The notes under the pieces were generated by a model. That model made no database searches and was not told where the DNA came from. It saw nothing but the letters and a program-made list of their open reading frames with translations. Shown here in pieces: positions 53,058-54,813 of a stretch of 54,813 nucleotides of DNA (position 1 is the first letter of the stretch; every line of letters begins with the position of its first letter). This stretch comes from Thiobacillus sp. (GTDB lineage Bacteria; Pseudomonadota; Gammaproteobacteria; Burkholderiales; Thiobacillaceae): contig JANJXT010000042.1 of the NCBI GenBank assembly GCA_024708885.1, forward strand, positions 1 to 54,813. The letters are read 5' to 3'. The position numbers and the translations under genes are program-made.

Positions 53058-54197
53058 TCAGGGCGCCTTGGCGTGGTCGGCCATCAGCTGGATGAAACGG
53101 TCGAACAGGTAGCCCACGTCGTGCGGACCCGGACTGGCCTCCGGGTGGCCCTGGAAGCTGAACGCGGGGGCGTCGGTGCGGGCGATGCCCTGCAGCGAGC
53201 CGTCGAACAGCGAGACGTGGGTGCTGCGCAGGCTGGCGGGCAGGGTCGCGGCATCGACGGCGAAGCCGTGGTTCTGGCTGGTGATCGCCACCCGCCCGCT
53301 GTCGAGATCCTTCACCGGGTGGTTGGCGCCGTGGTGGCCGAACTTCATCTTCACGGTCCGGGCGCCGGATGCGAGCGCGAGCAACTGGTGGCCGAGGCAG
53401 ATGCCGAAAGTCGGAAGCTTCGCCGCGACCAGTTCCTGGATCGCACGGATCGCGTAGTCGCACGGCTCCGGGTCGCCGGGGCCGTTGGAGAGCAGGACGC
53501 CGTCCGGCTTCAGCGCCAGCGCCTGCTCGGCGCTCGCGGTGGCCGGCAGGACGGTCACACGGCAGCCGCGTTCGGCAAGCATGCGCAGGATGTTGAGCTT
53601 GACCCCGTAGTCGTAGGCCACCACGTGGAAGCGCGGCTCCGCCTGCTGGCCGTAGCCGCGGCCGAGCTTCCACTCGGCCTCGCTCCACGCGTAGGGCGCC
53701 GCGACGCTGACGACCTTGGCGAGGTCCATGCCCGCAAGACCGGGGAAGGCGTGCGCCGCCTCGAGCGCCTTCGCCTCGTCGACCGCACCCGCCATGATGC
53801 AGCCACTCTGCGCGCCCTTCTCGCGCAGGATGCGCGTGAGGCGGCGGGTGTCGATGTCGGCGATCGCCACGACGTTCTGGCTCTTGAGGTACTCCGGAAG
53901 CGACGGGCCGGCACGGAAATTCGAGTGCAGCCGCGGCACGTCGCGCACCACCAGGCCGGCGGCATGGATGCGCTCCGCCTCGACGTCCTCGGCGTTGACG
54001 CCGGTATTGCCGATGTGGGGGTAGGTCAGCGTCACGATCTGACGCGAGTACGAGGGGTCGGTGAGGATTTCCTGATAACCGGTCAGCGAGGTGTTGAACA
54101 CCACCTCGCCGGTCGTGATGCCGTCGGCGCCGATGGACAGGCCGCGAAACACCGAACCGTCAGCGAGAACAAGGATGGCGGGCTGGGCGCGTGACAA
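53058..54197 (-). CDS. carA: carbamoyl-phosphate synthase small subunit
   Basis: 379-residue glutaminase subunit. The N-terminal domain contains [23 protein letters not shown]; the glutaminase domain has the catalytic Cys in [12 protein letters not shown] and His-Glu in [10 protein letters not shown]. The TTG at 54197 is chosen because CCGGAG lies six bases before it and the protein then begins close to the family start; E. coli carA also uses TTG. A frame extending to 54272 would run through the leader hairpin. Confidence 0.93.
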   Translation of the reverse strand: MSRAQPAILVLADGSVFRGLSIGADGITTGEVVFNTSLTGYQEILTDPSYSRQIVTLTYPHIGNTGVNAEDVEAERIHAAGLVVRDVPRLHSNFRAGPSLPEYLKSQNVVAIADIDTRRLTRILREKGAQSGCIMAGAVDEAKALEAAHAFPGLAGMDLAKVVSVAAPYAWSEAEWKLGRGYGQQAEPRFHVVAYDYGVKLNILRMLAERGCRVTVLPATASAEQALALKPDGVLLSNGPGDPEPCDYAIRAIQELVAAKLPTFGICLGHQLLALASGARTVKMKFGHHGANHPVKDLDSGRVAITSQNHGFAVDAATLPASLRSTHVSLFDGSLQGIARTDAPAFSFQGHPEASPGPHDVGYLFDRFIQLMADHAKAP

Positions 54198-54222
54198 GGA
54201 AGACTCCGGAAAGCGGGGGACA

Positions 54223-54261
54223 AAATTCAGGCGAGCCGCTTGCGCGAACCCGCCTGAACTT
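54223..54261 (-). promoter_or_regulatory. leader hairpin upstream of carA
   Basis: TTCAGGCG and CGCCTGAA (54251-54258 and 54226-54233) pair, and the outer AAG/TTT can extend the stem to about 11 bp. The apical part folds as CGC-GCAA-GCG with a GNRA tetraloop. On the minus strand the 3' arm runs into TTTT, so it resembles an attenuator. It lies wholly inside the predicted carA 5' leader. Confidence 0.6.
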
Positions 54262-54271
54262 GAATGCCGCA

Positions 54272-54300
54272 ATTGTAGCCGATCCGGGGCCCGCCTTCAA
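54272..54300 (-). promoter_or_regulatory. promoter of the carAB-greA operon
   Basis: On the minus strand TTGAAG (4 of 6) is followed by exactly 17 bp and TACAAT (5 of 6). Transcription would start near 54265, about 67 bases before the carA TTG. The promoter is downstream of grx. Confidence 0.65.
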
Positions 54301-54342
54301 TGCTTGGCCCGGGGTTCCGGGGGCCGCGTTCCCGAGGCGGGA

Positions 54343-54597
54343 TCAGGGCTGGAGATGGTCGAGGCCGCCGTCCATGTCGAGCTCGGTCAGTTCGGTGAAG
54401 CCGCCGATGCATTTGCCGTCGACGACGATCTGCGGGACGGTGCGGGCGCCGTTGGTGACGACCGCGAATTCCCTCATCGCCTCGCGGTCGAGGTCGATGC
54501 GGATCTCGTCGTAGCCGATCCCGCGCTTGTCGAGAAAGGCCTTGGCCTTGACGCAGATGGGGCAGGTGCCGGTGCTGTAGACCTTGACGGCGTTCAT
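54343..54597 (-). CDS. glutaredoxin, GrxC-like
   Basis: 84-residue glutaredoxin. The active site is CPIC at residues 12-15, where most GrxC proteins have CPYC. The cis-proline TVPQIVVDG and the glutathione-binding GGFTELTELD (GG-FxEL) motifs are intact. AGGAAA lies seven bases before the ATG. It is encoded between dapB and carA, on the same strand, and is probably co-transcribed with dapB. Confidence 0.88.
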   Translation of the reverse strand: MNAVKVYSTGTCPICVKAKAFLDKRGIGYDEIRIDLDREAMREFAVVTNGARTVPQIVVDGKCIGGFTELTELDMDGGLDHLQP

Positions 54598-54618
54598 GAT
54601 GGTTTCCTGTTTAGACGG

Positions 54619-54813
54619 TTAATTCAGGTTCAGCACGTCGCGCATGTCGTAGAGGCCCGGCGCGCGGCCCTGCAGCCATTTGGCGGGCCGCCGGGCGCCG
54701 GGCGCGCCCCGGGCCCGCCCCCGGGCCGGGGGGGGGAGGTGGAAGAGCGCGCCGACCCCCCCCACCACCCGCAGAGGGTGGGCGGGCGAGAAGCCAACCC
54801 CCCCCCACGCCCA
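54619..54813 (-). CDS. dapB: 4-hydroxy-tetrahydrodipicolinate reductase, C-terminal fragment
   Basis: Only the end of the gene is in the window. The last residues before TAA read KWLQGRAPGLYDMRDVLNLN, which matches the DapB C-terminus (E. coli ends GLFDMRDVLDL). DapB reduces a lysine-pathway intermediate, and dapB upstream of carAB is a conserved order. Similarity is lost beyond about 54690, where long C and G runs suggest sequence errors, so coordinates past that point are nominal. Confidence 0.7.
   Translation of the reverse strand, partial: WAWGGVGFSPAHPLRVVGGVGALFHLPPPARGRARGAPGARRPAKWLQGRAPGLYDMRDVLNLN

Noticed and set aside
54611-54808. 65-codon minus-strand open frame at the right end
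   Set aside because: It overlaps the dapB tail in another frame and runs through the unreliable G/C homopolymer region.

Overview
The window is a GC-rich (mid-60s %) segment of a betaproteobacterial chromosome, most likely from Rhodocyclales (Thauera/Azoarcus-like). This placement is inferred from protein style, from the gene order nadK|hrcA-hemH, rlmE-ftsH-folP-glmM-pst, tpiA-secG-tRNA-Leu-nuoA-N and dapB-carA-carB-greA, and from the type of small intergenic repeats. No phage, plasmid, transposase or CRISPR array was seen. Both ends cut genes: aroG at the left and dapB at the right. The last ~110 bases look like poor-quality sequence.

Layout. 1-4955 (+): the end of a DAHP synthase, then an apparent iron cassette of hemP, a periplasmic P19/FtrA-type iron protein, an OprB-like porin and an FtrD-like membrane polyferredoxin, led by a promoter that overlaps a Fur-like box. 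5288-7766 (+): a class I glutamine amidotransferase, a MOSC/YiiM protein and an Acg-type nitroreductase. 7794-11493: a divergent pair, an acyl-CoA synthetase/GNAT protein acetyltransferase and a histone-deacetylase-family protein. 11546-15410 (+): a membrane GGDEF-EAL protein and a SulP anion transporter. 15446-20164: recN and nadK (-) facing away from hrcA-hemH (+). 20360-21957 (+): a monohaem cytochrome and flavocytochrome c sulfide dehydrogenase flavoprotein, implying sulfide oxidation. 22091-23471: a repeat element, an FMN reductase and a DUF488 protein.

23646-54813 is almost entirely on the minus strand. Read in transcription order from the right: dapB (fragment), grx, carA-carB-greA-DUF4149; then rlmE-ftsH, folP-glmM, the phosphate operon pstSCAB behind a clear Pho box, tpiA, secG, tRNA-Leu(GAG) and the complete 14-gene complex I operon nuoA-N. 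yhbY is divergent from rlmE.

The most notable non-coding signals are these. Three genes (hemP, nadK, hrcA) have a -10 hexamer ending exactly six bases before an ATG that lacks a Shine-Dalgarno sequence, suggesting leaderless mRNAs. Three different small repeat families sit at three junctions inside the nuo operon. A 20-bp hairpin lies between pstS and pstC. A terminator-like hairpin abuts the folP start. A long tetraloop-capped hairpin lies in the carAB leader. No clearly undescribed multi-gene system was found. The P19-porin-polyferredoxin cassette without a permease and the acetyltransferase/deacetylase pair are the best candidates for unexplored biology.
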